A model generated the notes under the pieces. The model saw nothing but the letters and a program-made list of their open reading frames with translations. It did no database searches and was not told the DNA's origin. DNA of 64,000 nt. It comes from Reticulascus tulasneorum (Eukaryota > Ascomycota > Sordariomycetes > Glomerellales > Reticulascaceae). This document shows, one piece after another, positions 32,110-43,197 of the stretch. Each line of letters begins with the position of its first letter. Positions within the stretch are counted from its first letter, which is position 1. The position numbers and the translations under genes are program-made. The stretch lies in assembly GCA_001557505.1 (NCBI GenBank), contig LSAX01000002.1, positions 4,836,001 through 4,900,000 on the forward strand, written 5' to 3'.

Positions 32110-34111
32110 ATGACTGCAGAACAGTCTACCAGATCCGAAACTGGTTGGTGCTTCTTGGCATATGCCATAGTTCATCGTGTGTTTTGGGTTTGGGTTTTAT
32201 ACAACGCTCTCCTCGCACTCCATCGAGTAACGCTACATCCACTTGCAGGGTTTCCTGGGCCAAAACTAGCCGCTCTTTCATACTGCTATGAGTTCTACTA
32301 TGATGTTATTCTCTGGGGAAGATATACTCATCGCATTCGGAAGCTCCACGACCTCTATGGTAGAACTTTAGGACAAGCGGAATCTAACCTCCCACTGACA
32401 AGCCCCAGGACCCATTATCCGGATCAGTCCAGACGAGCTTCATTGCAATGATCCGACATTTGTTGATATCATTTATGCTGGAGGAACGAAGAGACGAGAC
32501 AAATCAAACCATTATATTGCCGGATTCCCCTTAGAGTATGCTCTTGATGTGTCTGTTTGACGATTATCTTCGAGTCTGCTGACATAATTGTACGACCTGT
32601 AGCCTCCAGATGGTAATTCGCAACCTTTGACGGACGGTTTGAAGCCGTACAATGCTAATATCATCGCAGGCAGGATTTGGTACCGCAAAACATGCTCACC
32701 ATCGCCTTCGACGAGCTGCAATGAGCAAGTACTTCTCAAGGGCTCAAATCATAAAGTTAGAAACCCTGGTGCATCAAGATGCCCAACGTCTCTTCGCCAA
32801 ATTTCTTGATCTCCGGCGATCAGGCGGCAGCGAGCCGTTCGATGTTACGACAGCTTATAGCAGCTACACTGCCGACATTGTGACCGATTATTGTTTCGGC
32901 CACAGCACCGAGTTCCTTAAACAGCCCCAGTGGGAACCGAATTTCCGGGAGGCTGTGTACGTCATGTTCAACCTGGTACACATAACAAGACACTTCCGTT
33001 ACCTAGCGTACTTGTTAAATGTTGTTCCACTGTTAGTTAAGTCCTGCTTGCATCTTTTACAGATCCCCAACGGCCATTCCTTTTGGCTTTTAAGCACCTG
33101 TGAATCTCCCAAACTCTAGGCTAACGGCTAAGGGCCCTTGTTCGTCGCCTCTCGAAGAATATTGGTCTACTGATGGAAGAAGCTAAGGTGTGTCTATTGG
33201 GCGGCAAATGCACCATACGAGGATAGAGCACTCGCTGATCATCCCAATAGATTAACATTCCTAACCGTATTCGACATGCCAAGGCCGACTTTGAATCTGG
33301 CATTAAAAGGGATCGGCCAACCATTGTGCTGTCGCTTCTACAATCGGATCTTCCACCGAAGGAGAAGACAATAGAAAGGCTTGCTGGGGAGGCAAACGCT
33401 CTTACTGCAGCTGGAACTGAGACGACTGCCTCTGTACTCGGGATTCTTACGTTTCACCTGCTCAATAATCCATCTGTTTACGACAAGCTCCGGGCGGAAC
33501 TATCAAGTGTCGTGGCCGACCCAAAGAATATTCCAAGCTGGGTCACGCTCGAGAAGTTACCCTATCTAGGAGCTGTGATACTAGAGTCTCTACGTCTTAT
33601 GTATGGTTCTTCTAGCAGGCTGCCACGGATTTCAACGGATGAAGACCTTGTCTACCAAGGGGCATGGACTTCTCCAAAAAGCGGAGAACGAGTCGATGTC
33701 AACTATGTGATCCCCAAAGGATACGCCATCGGAATGTCAGGGTATATAATGCACACCAACGAAGAGCTTTTCCCAAATTCGCAGGAGTTCATCCCTGAAA
33801 GATGGCTTGATGAAAATGGAAATCGAAGAAGAGAGTTGGAAAGATATCTTCTTACCTTCTCAAAGGGGAGCAGACAATGTCTCGGCATGCAGTAGTACCC
33901 CCATTTCTTACCACCAGTAGAATAGCAAGCTAACAAAAAGTTCAGGCTGGCTTACTGTGAAATGTATATTGCCGTTGCGGGACTCGTGATGAGCGTTTTC
34001 CCGCACATGCGCTTGTATGATACGACGCTCATGGATGTGACGTATGACTATGATCTCGCTGTTGCTATGCCGAGGAAAGAGAGCAAGGGCATTCGAGTAG
34101 TCATGGTCTGA
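32110..34111 (+). CDS. Cytochrome P450 monooxygenase (model partly unresolved)
   Basis: The order of motifs is that of a fungal class II microsomal P450. There is an N-terminal membrane helix ([19 protein letters not shown]), then [33 protein letters not shown] (helix C), I-helix AGTETT, ExxR in ESLRLM, PERW, heme loop [12 protein letters not shown] and a normal C-terminus. Clear exons are 32110-32361, 32412-32535, 32670-~33031, 33251-33891 and 33946-34111. Between the second and third, a 10-nt micro-exon (32603-32612) flanked by 67- and 57-nt introns keeps frame (LQMAGFGT). The stretch 33000-33187 does not resolve: the frame stops at 33117-33119 and coding resumes in another frame before 33187 ([17 protein letters not shown]). 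Either an unusual intron or a frameshift is present. It would hydroxylate a small hydrophobic substrate at the ER; the clan is unassigned. Confidence 0.82.
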
Positions 34112-34479
34112 TGGAAACATGAGTAGTCGTATCATACTTGATGGGATTAGACCCCCAGCTATCGGAGTTCGTCGCCAGAAATACAACAATGCTGACCTCT
34201 TCGGTTTCATTCATGCTCAAGGCTTTATGGACCTTCTTATCTGGCTGAATTAATTACCATGGAGGATGTTTGTCTACGAAGAGCAGGAATAATACCAATC
34301 TCTAACTGTTTATTCTGAAAGGCTGCGACGCTGTGGATCTAAGTTCTCGTCTTAGTGCCAATATGATGCTCTCTATTGAGATGTTTTATGGCCATTGTGG
34401 GCATGTCGTAACATGAATTTAGTCATAAACTCGTTATATTGTGATATATATCGCGGCCAGAGTGGCTTTGTCACTTCCA
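34112..34479. other. Convergent intergenic region
   Basis: About 370 bases between the 3' ends of the P450 and an MFS exporter. No gene or RNA is seen. Confidence 0.5.
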
Positions 34480-36518
34480 TTAGCCAGAACAATACTGGCT
34501 CTTACTTCTCAACCAAGCACCATACTTCCACATAATAGTAGGAACAGCGAGACCCATCACAAACACAATCCCAGCAAGAACTCCATTGCCACCTGCAATA
34601 CCAACCACGTCATACAATCGTGGTGCAAACAGAGGAAAACTAAACCCAGCCATTGTCCTCACGAATGCTGCGGCACCCGTTGCACTAGCGGCATACCGTT
34701 CGTAAGTATCGATGACATAAGTCTGGACACATTGAAACGACAGAATGAGCCCGGCAGCGAAGATGGCGGCACCAATATTAGGGACGATCCAATGGACGCG
34801 GAATTGGGCGGCAACGCCATATAGAACAAGACCGATGGGAGTGATTATTGCTGTGGGGTACATAAGAGGAATGCGAAATTCGGGACGGCCTGGGTGGTCA
34901 TATCGGGCTTGAAGACCGATGTAAACCTTAGAGTTGAGCATCAGCAACTGAAAATAATCAACTATGTGGGCTGGGAAACTTACTCTATCAATTAGAGGTC
35001 CAGATATCTGGAGCCCGATAACAAACCCCACACCAAGGGAAATATAGTTCAAGCTCGCTGGTCCCGGTTCCTGGCCGTATTGCTGACTCCATACGAGTGG
35101 GAATGAAGCCAATCTCACGGTCTGTCAGCGCATTGTGTAGAAAAGGCATGCTTCTTGCTGTACTTACACAAGATACATTAAACCATATAGATATGCCCTG
35201 TAAACAGCCGTAAGTTGGAGGGCTGGTTGTGTGAAAAGCATAATGAACGGTCGAACAAGATTCTTTCTCAGTGTTTGCCCGAACGTTCTATCTGGTCTCT
35301 CAAACTCAGTAAGTAGAGCTTTGTTGCCCGTCGATTTTCGTAGTTTCTTGGCTTTGACAGCGAGAATCTTCGGTGCGTATGTCTCGGACAGGAACAGGAA
35401 AGCCAGGACTTGAACTACGCCATCAGCAATCGATACGGTCCAGAAGATCCACCGCCATGACAAATACTGTGTCAAGTACCCAGCCGCTATTTCCACGTTA
35501 GACATTCATATCGTCATGTGTTGTAGGATGGATGGCAAGCGCTAACCGATTGGTCCCAAAGCGGGACCCAAAAATGGCGCGAGGCTATATATAGCGACAG
35601 CCATGCCACGCTCTTCACGTCTCCAGCAATCGCTGAGAACACCACCTCCTATCTAGTCCATGTTAGTAGTTATATACAGCGTAGACCAGGATTAACTTAC
35701 AGCCTGGGGAGCACTTCCACCAAGGCCGCTTAGAAAACGAAATGCCAGCATCTGCTGACTGGACGTGGAGAACCCGCAGACAGTATTAAACAAGAGATAA
35801 AACATGTTGGCCAGTTGCAGGACAATGACCCTTCCATACATTTCTGACAAGGGAGCAAGAACGAAAGGCCCGATTGCATAGGCGAGCAGGAAGATCGACA
35901 TCATTAAATATGTCTCGATGTCAGACTTGACGTTGAATTCGTCGGCGAGAGTAGGCAGAGCTGGGGCTAGCATGGTGGAGGAAACCGGTGAAATAAACGT
36001 GAAGCATGAGACCAGGATTGTGGCAATCCATTTCTTGTGCTTAGGCCAGTTAAGGGGGTTATCGGGGTCGGATGGACCGGACCAAGTGACCTTCAAAGAA
36101 TGAATTACAGGGCAAAATGCGTGGGGTTGTAGAAATGACTTACAAGATTGGGATCCTCCAAATACAGCTGAAGATCATCCTCCGACTTTTCGTCCGACAT
36201 TCTTGTACCATTAGCGTCGCCATCTTGATACGGCTGACAAGTCTCATCTGTGGTATCACACGGTTCTGGTGAAGCGAGCGGACAAGGCGTGAGGTCTTCA
36301 CCTGAGCGAAGATATTGCAGTCTTCCTCTATCCAGCCAGGAGTAATTCTGGGATGTTCTTTCATACTCCGAAAACGTAGGTAATTCCGGGCTCCACGTCC
36401 TCAAACTCAAAAGAGTCGAGCGAGATCGTGTCAGGTTGCGATTTAAACCCAACTCTGGGTCTTGTGAGTTTGAAATAGGCTTTCGCGGAATCAGAAACGC
36501 TTTTTGCGGGTTAGACAT
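34480..36518 (-). CDS. MFS multidrug exporter (DHA1, Tpo/bicyclomycin-type)
   Basis: Six exons: 36518-36144, 36090-35701, 35652-35547, 35486-35168, 35113-34984 and 34926-34480. The introns are 53, 48, 60, 54 and 57 nt, and the product is 588 residues. The cytosolic N-terminal region of about 145 residues ends in [19 protein letters not shown], the usual lead-in of fungal DHA1 drug/polyamine exporters. Twelve helices follow, with [10 protein letters not shown] in loop 2-3, [40 protein letters not shown] and [23 protein letters not shown]. It should export toxic or self-made small molecules by proton antiport. An in-frame Met 16 codons further upstream (36566) would add MFLLQSFAY..., but Met 36518 better fits the family. 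It is tail-to-tail with the P450, a common pairing in fungal detoxification or small metabolite loci. Confidence 0.94.
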
Positions 36519-37744
36519 GGTTGGCAACGAAGGACTATGATAAGCGAATGACTGAAGCAAAAACACTAAAGTTGTTTTGAGTGGTTATTTTGTAATTGAT
36601 GTCAGAACAGTCCTGTTTCTAAATTGCAGAGATGTTGTCTTTATTTCAATACCCAAGGCGTATAGTATAGCGCAATAATTTGACACTAATGCCGAGACTC
36701 TTGAGCCATTGAAAAATTCTAAGAATAACTGCAACTGAGGGCGGAGCTTAGCTGCCCAAAGTGGTTGTGTGCCAATGGTATCTGGACGTACACGAATGGC
36801 AATAGCCCTCGTGACTAGTTTCAGCAAGAACTATTCTCTGGTTAGCAGTAAGTCTGGTCTGGCTGCGGTGACATAAGCTTCAAAATCTCTCTTGGCTGCT
36901 GGCCTAGTGTCTTGGAAGCTACGTCGGTCGTGGCTGGGTGAGCTTTCTTCCAAGACCTGCCCGCAGTAATCGTTAGACCTAAAAACACAACTCGTTTCGG
37001 TATTGCTATGCAATTTACTGACAGCCTTATTGGGCTAAGCATTTGAATCTGCTTGGCTGGTTGTTTCAGCCACGCAGAATACGAGGCTGGGCATGCCTCA
37101 CAACAGGAGATGGAGCGCGCTGGCACTTTGAAGTAGGATCTTTGAACTCTTCAATCCCAATTAGGATAAGTGAATGAATTGAATATGTGCAACTGATGCA
37201 ACTAGTCTTATGTTAGGTGAACGCAGTTTATTTGGCAGTGCTCACACCAGACAGACAATGGGCCACCAGGCCTAGCGGTTGTCAAATGACGATCTAGAAA
37301 GTCTATTATTGGCCATCTTCAGAATATGATCGTCGCAAGCAATAAACTCGTCATCACGCGAGCTATTACCATAAAGGCCTTGTAAGATCGAAATCACCGC
37401 CCCCTCTTGGCAGCTGGATTCTCGTGGATTGCCGTCCTAGCCCCGTCTCGGCGATTCTGATTTGCGAGACGAATACTGGTCGGCGATGATGCATATTGAG
37501 TCCTTTTGCTCGAGACCAAATATAGCATCACCTTCAGTATATATGATGAAGATGGGTTTGAAAGTATTAAAAAAATGCATTCTAAACATTATTTCATTCG
37601 CTATTACACAGTCAATCGCTAATATCACCGTCGCTCACAGATCACCGTACTTTGGCATATACATTCGCTTAGTTATTGGCTCGCATTTCAAAAACGAGCA
37701 GCAAATCACCATATTCACATTCGTCTTCATTCAATATCTTAACA
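36519..37744. other. Divergent intergenic region of 1.2 kb
   Basis: Shared upstream space of the MFS exporter (minus) and glycerate kinase (plus). Short frames at 36585-37126 and 37437-37628 have no recognisable content. Confidence 0.4.
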
Positions 37745-38971
37745 ATGGGAATTTATGCTACTGCTCAAGATAGCATGAGAGTCCTCGTCTGTCCTTCAGG
37801 CTTCAAAGGAAGTCTCGAGCCCGATGTTGCAGCGGACTGCATTGAAGCTGGCATCCTTTCAGTCATGCCCGACGCAACTGTTCGAAAAGTTCCACTCGTC
37901 GATGGTGGCGAGGGCTTCACTCGAGCTCTCATCGCAAGCACCGGGGGAATAATGCACGATGTCGTTGTCAACGGTCCTGTCGGCCTCCCAATTCAATCAT
38001 TTTTTGGCATTCTAGGGGCAGACAGCCCTACAGCCCCTCGCACAGCTGTCATTGAGATGGCGGCAGCGGCAGGTCTCACCATCGTGCCTCTTCATCTCCG
38101 AGATCCCCTGTTGACGACCACCTATGGCGTAGGCGAGCTTATCCTTGCCGCAATCGACGCTGGTGCCAAGCGGATCATTGTCGGCTGCGGCGACTCAGGT
38201 ACCTGTGATGGCGGTGCTGGTATGCTCCAAGCCCTTGGGGCAAAACTTCTCGACCAGGACAGATACCAGATACCAGTGCCTGCCAATGGACAGTCGTTGC
38301 TACGACTTGACAGCATTGATCTATCAGGCGTAGATCCGCGTGTGAAAGAGGTGGAGATAAACGTAGCCGTGAATTGGCAAAATGTTCTTTGTGGCTCAGA
38401 GGGTGTAGCCAAGGTGTTTGGTCCCCAGAAAGGTGCGACGCCAATGCAGACGGAATGCTTGATGGCTTCTATGGAAGTCTTTGCCGCCGTGGCTGGTCGA
38501 CTTTTGTGTGACACGAATGTGGGTCAGGCTCCTGGCGGTGGCGCCTCCGGTGGTCTTGGAACAGGTTTGCGACTTGTCGGGGCAAAACTCCGGCCCCGAT
38601 ATGAGGTCGTCGCCGACTATGTCGACTTCGACAGTCTCTTCGATGAGTGTGATCTGGTACTCACCGCCGAGGGAGGCATCGACGACCAAACGCCTCGAGG
38701 GAAGATTCCTGCCGAGATTGCCTTGAGAGCAAAGAAGCACGGATTGCCAGTCATTGCCATTGCCGGGACTATCGGTAAAGGTGCGCGTGTCAACTACGAT
38801 TTTGGCATCGATGCGTTCACCTGCATTATACAAAGGCCGATGACGCTTGCCGAGGCGGTGTTGCAGGCTGAAGATTTGACTCGAGAAAGCGCAGAAGGAG
38901 TCATGAGAATGGTGGCTGTCGGACGAATGCTCAGGACACGCGAGATCAAGGCGTTGGAAGTTTGCAGTTAG
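37745..38971 (+). CDS. glxK: Glycerate kinase (GlxK/type 1 family)
   Basis: A single exon of 408 residues. The translation follows the bacterial GlxK family throughout: RVLVCPSGFKGSLEPDVAA, KVPLVDGGEGFTRAL, AVIEMAAAAGLTIVP, TTTYGVGELILAAIDAGA, VGCGDSGTCDGGAGMLQALG, GSEGVAKVFGPQKGAT, GGGASGGLGTGL, LVLTAEGGIDDQT and PVIAIAGTIG. Such enzymes phosphorylate D-glycerate (GlxK to 2-phosphoglycerate) with ATP, feeding photorespiration-like, glyoxylate or serine breakdown products into glycolysis. The first ATG of the frame is at 37745; the conserved core starts at MRVLV ten codons later, so either is possible. No targeting signal is evident. The absence of introns, in a locus where most genes have several, and the strong bacterial resemblance are compatible with old horizontal transfer. 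Confidence 0.93.
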   Translation: MGIYATAQDSMRVLVCPSGFKGSLEPDVAADCIEAGILSVMPDATVRKVPLVDGGEGFTRALIASTGGIMHDVVVNGPVGLPIQSFFGILGADSPTAPRTAVIEMAAAAGLTIVPLHLRDPLLTTTYGVGELILAAIDAGAKRIIVGCGDSGTCDGGAGMLQALGAKLLDQDRYQIPVPANGQSLLRLDSIDLSGVDPRVKEVEINVAVNWQNVLCGSEGVAKVFGPQKGATPMQTECLMASMEVFAAVAGRLLCDTNVGQAPGGGASGGLGTGLRLVGAKLRPRYEVVADYVDFDSLFDECDLVLTAEGGIDDQTPRGKIPAEIALRAKKHGLPVIAIAGTIGKGARVNYDFGIDAFTCIIQRPMTLAEAVLQAEDLTRESAEGVMRMVAVGRMLRTREIKALEVCS

Positions 38972-39458
38972 AACAAGACTAGTGTCTTGGGTCCGGTCTC
39001 GAATCCTCGAACAGACTTGTGGTCGTGTGTGTGTGTGGATGTCAGTACCTAGCGTTGATTATTTAGAACGAAGAAATTGAATGAAATGAATACCGTGTTA
39101 CATTTTTCAGAAGCTGTTTGCTACTTCTAGCTTGGTGGCCAAGGCGCCAACGAAGGCAGACTGTGGCGATGCAGTCTGAGCTGGCAGCCGTGATGTTGGA
39201 ATAAAAGTCAAGTGAGGTCATTGGAATCTGTCCGAATAAGGCTTAGCGCCGACCCAAAAATGCGGCACTGCCCCGGACCCCACCAACCCCACTTCTTAGG
39301 TGCCAAAGTGAGTGGACGCCCCTGAAACAGGAATAGAAACCATCCCATTCTCACCACTATTCTCCCCTTCACCTTTAACTTGCCCCGCTGAGGTTTGAAG
39401 TACATCTCAAGTCGCAAGGTACCATCCTCCGAGGCCAGGTTGTTATCTTCTGCCCAGC
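38972..39458. other. Intergenic, with a short GT microsatellite
   Basis: A GTGTGTGTGTGTG run lies at about 39024-39037. The remainder should be the glycerate kinase 3' end and the promoter of the metallophosphatase gene. Confidence 0.45.
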
Positions 39459-41542
39459 ATGGCTAGGCATCCAGTGGCTGAGGACCAACCAACCGTCACA
39501 TTCAGCAGTGGCCAAGCTGACGGCTCACCGCCAACCCTGAGGATAATACATTACAACGACGTCTACCATATAGACCCATCAAGTGCAGAACCCGTTGGTG
39601 GGATCGGACGGTTTATCACAGCAGTGCGTGGATACCGAGAGGATGAACAGTACCAAGGACAGCCCGAGCTACTCACCTTCTTCTCTGGAGATGCTTTCAA
39701 CCCCAGTCTCGAGAGCTCCATCACGAAAGGCGATCATATGGTCCCGGTGCTGAACAAAATTGGCACTGATTGTGCTTGTGTTGGAGTAAGCCTCATCTTC
39801 TTGTCAACTCCTATTTCATTGCTCACCTCACTGAACAGAATCATGACTTTGACTTTGGGGTCAAGCAATTTGAACACCTCGCATCAAAATGCAAGTTTCC
39901 ATGGCTACTCGCGAATGTTCTAGATCCAGCTCTGGGCGAGAATGTTCCCCTTGGTAATGCCAAGAGGACCCACATGATGACCTCTTCAAACGGCATTAAG
40001 ATTGGTATTATCGGCCTAGGCGAGCGAGAATGGCTAGAGACTATCAACAGTCTGCCCCCTGACCTGATATATAAGTCTGCAAGCGAGACAGCGAAGGAGA
40101 TTATACCACAACTGCGGGCTGAGGGCGCCGAAATCATCATCTGCCTGAGTCATATGCGCGAACCCAATGACATTAAGCTGGCTGAGAAGACCGACGGCAT
40201 AATGGACATTATTCTTGGCGGTCACGATCATTACTACTCGCACAGCCTCATCAAGGGCACTCACGTCCTTAGGTCTGGCACCGATTTCAAGCAGCTGAGT
40301 TATATCGAGGCCCGCAAGAAGAAAGACGGATCTGGAAAGTGGGACTTTGAGATCCTGCGGCGCGATATTGTCTCTTCAATTGCCGAAGATCAAGAAACCT
40401 TGAAGCTAACGGAAAAGCTAACATCAAAGCTGAAGAAGAGTTTATCGCGGCCTATCGGATGGACGGCAACACCATTGGACTCGCGCTTCAGTACGGTGCG
40501 GATGAAGGAGAGCAACATGGGCAACTTCGTGTGCGACATTATGCGACACCATCACCATGCCGACTGCGCACTAATGGCAGCTGGCACGATCAGGGGCGAC
40601 CAGATCTACCCGCCAGGTGCAATTCGAGTGAAGGATATAACGAATTGCTTCCCTTTCGAAGACCCGGTAGTCTTGATCAGAGTTACCGGCGATGCACTTT
40701 GGGACGCTCTTGAGAATGGAGTATCTCAGTATCCTGCACAAGAAGGTGAGCGACGGGTCGTTATCTCCCCTGCACGCAAAGTACTGACAGACCAGGTCGC
40801 TTCCCCCAGGTGTCCAATATTGAGTTTGTGTTTGACCCAAACACGCCGACCGGCTCCAGGATCGTGTCAGCTAGCGTCGGGGGCGAGTCCATTCAGAAAG
40901 AGAAGAAGTACGTCCTAGCAACCCGCGGATATATGGCTCGTGGCAAGGGTATGTATTGGCGCTGTACTGGCTGCATTTGACGTTGCTAACGCTTTGGAAG
41001 ATGGATTCAAGAGCCTCCTTGTCGAGCCAGAAGGAGGTACCGCAGAGGAACTTATCTGCGAAGAAAACGGAATTCTGATATCTACAATGCTTCGTCAGTA
41101 TTTCATGGGTCTCCGGACGGTTGGCCAATGGAAGAATCTGAGCGCTCACTGGGTACACGTGGCTGATCGGTCCACAAAACCCGTCTCGCCACAGGAAGCG
41201 AGAACGACACCTGCTACGACTGGAATCTCTGCCCCAAAACCGGAAGTTGAATCCAAGACATGGGCGGACTGGATGGCTCGGAGACTAGGATTAAACTCCC
41301 AGCCCATGGAAGAGGATGGAGACTCCGATTCCGACGATGGGAATGAGGTCGACAATGAAGCTGAGAACCTGGATAAAATTGACACCGAGCTGTTGCTGAT
41401 GAGAAAGTTTTTCTCGAAATGGGCTCGGAAGGCCGGAATTGAGGAATCAGCGGGGGATCCCCTCAATGAAGGGGAGCTTACGGTGGATTGGACTCGGGTC
41501 ATTGCCCCGGTGCTGGAAGGACGCATCACAATGCTTGGATAA
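39459..41542 (+). CDS. 5'-nucleotidase/UshA-like metallophosphatase
   Basis: Four exons: 39459-39785, 39839-40745, 40796-40948 and 41001-41542. The introns are 53, 50 and 52 nt, and the product is 642 residues. The N-terminal calcineurin-like domain has all metal-binding blocks: IIHYNDVYHID, FFSGDAFNPS, GNHDFDFG (formed across intron 1), CLSHMREPND and GGHDHYY. The 5'-nucleotidase C-terminal domain follows with NMGNFVCDIMRH, DCALMAAGTIRGD, FPFEDPVVLIRVTG and KYVLATRGYMARGKDGF. The last ~150 residues are an acidic extension (DGDSDSDDGNEVDNEAEN). No signal peptide is seen, unlike bacterial UshA or animal ecto-5'-nucleotidases, so an intracellular role is likely. It probably hydrolyses nucleotides or other phosphomonoesters with a dinuclear metal centre; the natural substrate is unknown. 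Confidence 0.93.
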
Positions 41543-43197
41543 GGTTAAAGGTTTCTATGAGAAACAATGACAGCTGATTATGTATCACATATGCCCTGGC
41601 ACTTCTATTCGCTGAGCCGCGGCCTCAAGAGTCTCATCATCAAGATTAGAGAATATGTTAACGTGCAGAGGTCTGAAGACAACCTGCTCTCCGCCGCCTT
41701 TGCGCACTTACAACTTCGCTGGCCATCCCGTGCTTGTGCCGTGGGCAAGGAGCGCCACAAGCGCTGCATTGGATCGAATGCATGCACGCTGCGCTTGGAC
41801 CGAGGATAGATCCTACAGGCTGATGGTTCCGACTTGCCACCATGCCAGATGTTCATCTGTAAAATTGAATTCGCCGAACATTAGATTCTGACTCAACGCT
41901 CTGAATAAGAGCCTCCATCCAGTTGCTAGATAACGATTGTGGTACTCAGTGGCTTGACTTTCATCATTCCTGCATGTGGCCCTAGCCCGTACGAGAAGGT
42001 CTTGATTGCCGAACGCCACCCCGCGAAAAGATGGCTGTTGTGCATACCTTTTCTTGCGCCACCGTCCGTGTGATGTCAATGAACGACTACTACATGATGA
42101 GATACCGACTGCATAACTACCGATCAACACTCATCCGCATGAAGCGAAGAATTATAAGTCATTGCTCTAACTGGAGACGATCAAACTTGTCTGTGGTACA
42201 AAAAATGATGAGCTTGGGGAACCAGCTTCAGCATCCTCTTCTGGCGACGAATTTTCATAAAAATGGACTGTCCAGTGACCAAGCAACCAAGACAGGCTCG
42301 TCATTAGAATATGCAAGGGGCCATGACCTCAACTAGATGACCGACGTGGACAAGGGATTAGCAACTGGTCCACGGGAGGCTTATTTTTATCACTAGTGGT
42401 ACTGTACCCAGTTTACATGTCAAGCTACCTAGCTTACCCCAAATGCCTTTTTTTACGCAACAAACCCCCCCAATGCGCCCAGCCCTTAAGACGGGTGATC
42501 ACCCCACCCGGGCAACGTCGATCGTCAACCCCCAAGGCCTGTAAGACGTTTCTGAATTCTCGTCCTCGGCTATCTTTACTTTTCATAGGCCTGTACAAAT
42601 GTGGCTCGCGAATTTAGTGTGCAACTTAATGTGTCATTGGTGTATTATCAGGCAGAACATCTAGAACCCGGACCATTTTGCTGCAGGTAGTTCGGGGAGC
42701 AGCTACAACGGCTGGACGCGAAACAAAATGCAATTCGCCGACACAATCCCAGCTGAAAAGCAGGCTCTTTCTGATAATATAGCCAATAACGCCGGCAAAA
42801 CAACCATGTAGCCAGTGAAAAACCTAGCCCCGGCCACCTAAACAAATCGTTGGACGTGTTCCACGAAGATTTGCAGAGTTGTTCAAACCGGACGAGGCAG
42901 TTGATAGTCGCAACGAGACAATCTTGTACACCGGCCCATTTTCGACGGGCCGAACTCGACGTGGGAGGTGTGGGTTACATTGGAATGCAACGCACACTTC
43001 AACTCGAAAATCAGGAATGTCAGGACCGACATCTGGACCGGGATATCAAATTGATGACCCGAAGCATTGGGTTGAATAAGTATATATAGCCTCTGGGTCC
43101 CGAACCAATTCAAAATCCTCTGTCCTTCAGCACCCCAACCTTCGAGATCCCCTCATTATAAACTATAAACACACAACCATTCTCATCAGCCGCGACC
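41543..43197. other. Intergenic region of 1.65 kb
   Basis: No supported gene. Frames such as 41813-42130 minus and 42031-42336 plus lack motifs. Homopolymer-rich patches occur at 42440-42500, and a TATA-like TATATATAG lies at 43080-43088, about 110 bases before the next start codon. Confidence 0.4.

Noticed and set aside
38396..38833. 145-codon minus-strand frame over the glycerate kinase
   Set aside because: Antisense shadow of a clearly conserved enzyme gene.
27869..43197. Secondary-metabolite gene cluster
   Set aside because: A P450, an MFS exporter and a hydrolase are present, but no PKS, NRPS, terpene cyclase or prenyltransferase lies anywhere in the window.
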